DNA of 64,000 nt from Syngnathus acus. Its lineage: Eukaryota; Chordata; Actinopteri; Syngnathiformes; Syngnathidae. The notes beneath the pieces are model-generated. The model worked only from the letters and a program-made list of their open reading frames with translations. It was not told the origin of the DNA and made no database searches. Below are positions 61,910 through 64,000 of this stretch, piece after piece (position 1 is the stretch's first letter; each line of letters begins with the position of its first letter). The position numbers were made by a program, and so were the translations under genes. The DNA lies in the NCBI RefSeq assembly GCF_901709675.1, contig NC_051092.1, forward strand, positions 12,832,491 to 12,896,490. The letters run 5' to 3'.

Positions 61910-63982
61910 ATGGAAGAGAAAGCCTTGGAGGTTTACGGTGTGTGACTCTTGGCTAAACTAAGTTTAAAAACAAAAAAGATCGTTTCACGTCAATGGCATG
62001 CTCACCTATTTGAACACGCGAGATGAATAAATATAAAGTAATCGTCTAAAAATTTGGTGCAAAGTGCAAATGTTTTTTCTATTATTCTTTTAATCGGCCA
62101 TTTCGTCGTCGTTGCTGTGTCAGCGGAAAAAAAAAAACGGGCATTAAATAAAATTCTGGACTTTAGTGTGGTTGGCGTCGTTGAAGTGTTTTGACTTGAT
62201 AAAAAATATTTCGAATGGATTAAAATTAACCGATTGACTCAACTAGTATCCATATTACGAGCCACCTGTTGGTCTTTTTTTTTCTTTTTTTGCTTTGTGT
62301 TACGAGCTTGACCTCTATCTAATGAAGTTTAAAAAGTGAAAAACTAAGGTAAATCAATGGCATGCCTTGTGGGCAAGGAGATCGCCAGTTGCTGATGCAC
62401 ACTCAGATATTTACTGAAACAAACAGTCAAACACTCAAATACAACTTGAATAACTTGCTGCAGTATAGCTGCTGTAGGCCACAGCTCTCACTTATGGACT
62501 CCAGCTCACCGTCATTCATGGGGCCACACCCATTAACGGCAGACATCCAACATAGGACATGATAGTTAGTATACTCAATAACTGCCATTTATTGAACCAC
62601 TGTGTGATATGTAAAGTCTAAGCAGCACAATAATAATTTTACTGTGTTTTGAGTCAGATGTGATCCGATCCATCCGAGACCCGGAGAAGCCCAACACACT
62701 GGAGGAGCTGGATGTGGTGACAGAGAATTGCGTGGAGGTCCAGGAGCTGGGTAACGACGAGTATCTCATCATCATCAAGTTCTCCCCAACCGTCCCACAC
62801 TGCTCCCTGGCCACCCTCATCGGTCTGTCGCTACCTCTTGGCCATGCCCCGTCCTCCACTTTTGCATCATTCTGATTGTTTTTTGTTGCAGGTTTGTGTT
62901 TACAAGTCAAGCTGGAGAGATGTCTACCCTTCAAACACAAAGTGAGTGCATGACAACAAAGCAACTTGATGTTTTCACATTGGCTGTGTTAGGAATCACT
63001 TCGAATCAGAATTCACCTTATTCCCATTGTCAGTAAAGGAGATCACAAACCAGGATTTTTTTGCGGTACAATCGTGCAACATGAAATAAGGGTAAACGAT
63101 GAAAATATCTCAAAACACTTTAAGGCATGCAATAAAATAGACTGATAAAAAATATCTACACTAAATTACAAATATGCATCAGCAGCAATATGAGCATCAT
63201 GCCATTTTGCAAATAGAGCCATGTGGCCAATTGGCATGTGCAGGTTATAGAGAGTCTGATGTAGAGTTAGTAAATATTCATGAGTCTTATGGCAGAAGGG
63301 AAGAAGCTGTTCTTGGTTCTGGTCTGAATGGACCATAGCCTTCTCCCTGAGGCAAGAGTCTGTGTCACAGGTGAGAATGGTCAGCTGTGATCCGACTTGG
63401 TCCTGGAGACATATAGAGGTCCTGGACAGATGGCAGCTTACAGTCACCGCCCGACATATTGCGGTTCACTTTTTGCGGTTGCAGTCAGATGACAAACTTT
63501 GTTTCTCGTCAGCTGGAGATTTACATCAGTGAAGGAACACACTCCACCGAAGAGGACAGTAAGTCACTTTACATTCTTTAATTTCCACATGTCGTGTGTG
63601 TATGAACCTCACGTGGAGGGGTCCTCTGTTATTTAAGCCAAGTCATCAAGCATTTTATCAAGCATCCTAAGTAGTTCATTTTGCTTTGGTTTGGTTAATT
63701 CAAATGTGTATTTATTTTGTTTGTAGGTCTTCTACAGTCATTCATTTGATTATATAATTCTTTTCAACTCACTTATATAGTTCAATTGTTTATTGATGAA
63801 GTCGTGTGAAATAAAAGCATTATGCTGATTTGTTCGACATCCCTTTTCTAATGTGTCTTATGTTTCTGTATTTGTGCCCAGTCAACAAGCAGATCAACGA
63901 CAAGGAACGAGTTGCAGCCGCCATGGAAAATCCAAACCTCAGGGACATCGTGGAGCAGTGCATCATTGAACCTGATGACTGA
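61910..63982 (+). CDS. ciao2a: Cytosolic iron-sulfur assembly component 2A (CIAO2A/FAM96A)
   Basis: MIP18/DUF59-family adaptor of the cytosolic Fe-S assembly targeting complex, with a special role in maturing iron regulatory protein 1. Five exons: 61910-61937, 62658-62822, 62892-62941, 63513-63558 and 63882-63982, in frame to 129 residues. The protein starts [10 protein letters not shown] and contains [19 protein letters not shown], the conserved [17 protein letters not shown] motif with its reactive cysteine, and [15 protein letters not shown]...[19 protein letters not shown], ending IIEPDD. It begins at the internal methionine of the human protein (human has about 32 extra N-terminal residues); no such extension is visible in the 48 nt immediately upstream. 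A LINE relic lies in intron 3. Confidence 0.96.
63000..63470 (-). mobile_element. Decayed LINE 3' fragment in ciao2a intron 3
   Basis: On the minus strand the sequence around 63360-63230 reads, across frames, as a degenerate LINE C-terminal signature ([19 protein letters not shown]-like), followed by an AT-rich 3' UTR-like stretch to about 63000. Stops and frameshifts break it; the boundaries are approximate. Confidence 0.6.
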
Positions 63983-64000
63983 CGCCACACACAGTTGGTG

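Overview
This is a window of vertebrate nuclear DNA, almost certainly a teleost fish. Every gene is split by GT-AG introns, mostly short. The proteins are clear vertebrate orthologues. Intergenic and intronic DNA carries fish-style SINE/LINE tails, palindromic MITEs and a probable solo LTR. No prokaryotic, viral or CRISPR features were seen. All gene identities rest on reading the translations and recalling protein families; no database search was run.

Layout, left to right: the 3' ten coding exons of nfat5 (+, 389-7114) with a long 3' UTR to about 12.2 kb; nudt7 (-, 12955-14455); an HPRT gene (-, 15212-20808); psmd7 (-, 22619-24720); a roadblock-type dynein light chain (+, 24852-25718), head-to-head with psmd7 across 131 bp; faap24 (+, 26315-27589); tdrd12 (+, 29178-42162, 34 exons); an unassigned C-terminal-motor kinesin-14 (-, 44019-48250, 14 exons); spg11 (-, 48819-61303, about 40 exons); and ciao2a (+, 61910-63982, 5 exons), head-to-head with spg11. 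Coding frames join cleanly at every splice junction I checked, so none of these genes looks like a pseudogene.

The genes are not an operon-like system. They are a chromosomal neighbourhood of tonicity response (nfat5), peroxisomal CoA turnover (nudt7), purine salvage (hprt), proteasome lid (psmd7), dynein light chain, Fanconi DNA repair (faap24), germline piRNA pathway (tdrd12), microtubule motor (kinesin-14), lysosome/axon maintenance (spg11) and Fe-S protein assembly (ciao2a). In human, nfat5, nudt7, psmd7 and DYNLRB2 all lie on 16q, whereas HPRT1 is on X, so the HPRT gene here may be a second, teleost HPRT paralogue.

The points most worth a second look are: a kinesin-14 with an unusual long N-terminal region and an intronic relic of one of its own exons; an Asp-to-Glu change at the HPRT catalytic base; a canonical DEAD motif in a TDRD12 that lacks the Walker A motif; a tandem duplication copying an nfat5 splice donor; and a cluster of TGATGTCA/TGACATCA octamers around the kinesin/spg11 boundary. 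I found no evidence for a wholly new multi-gene system.
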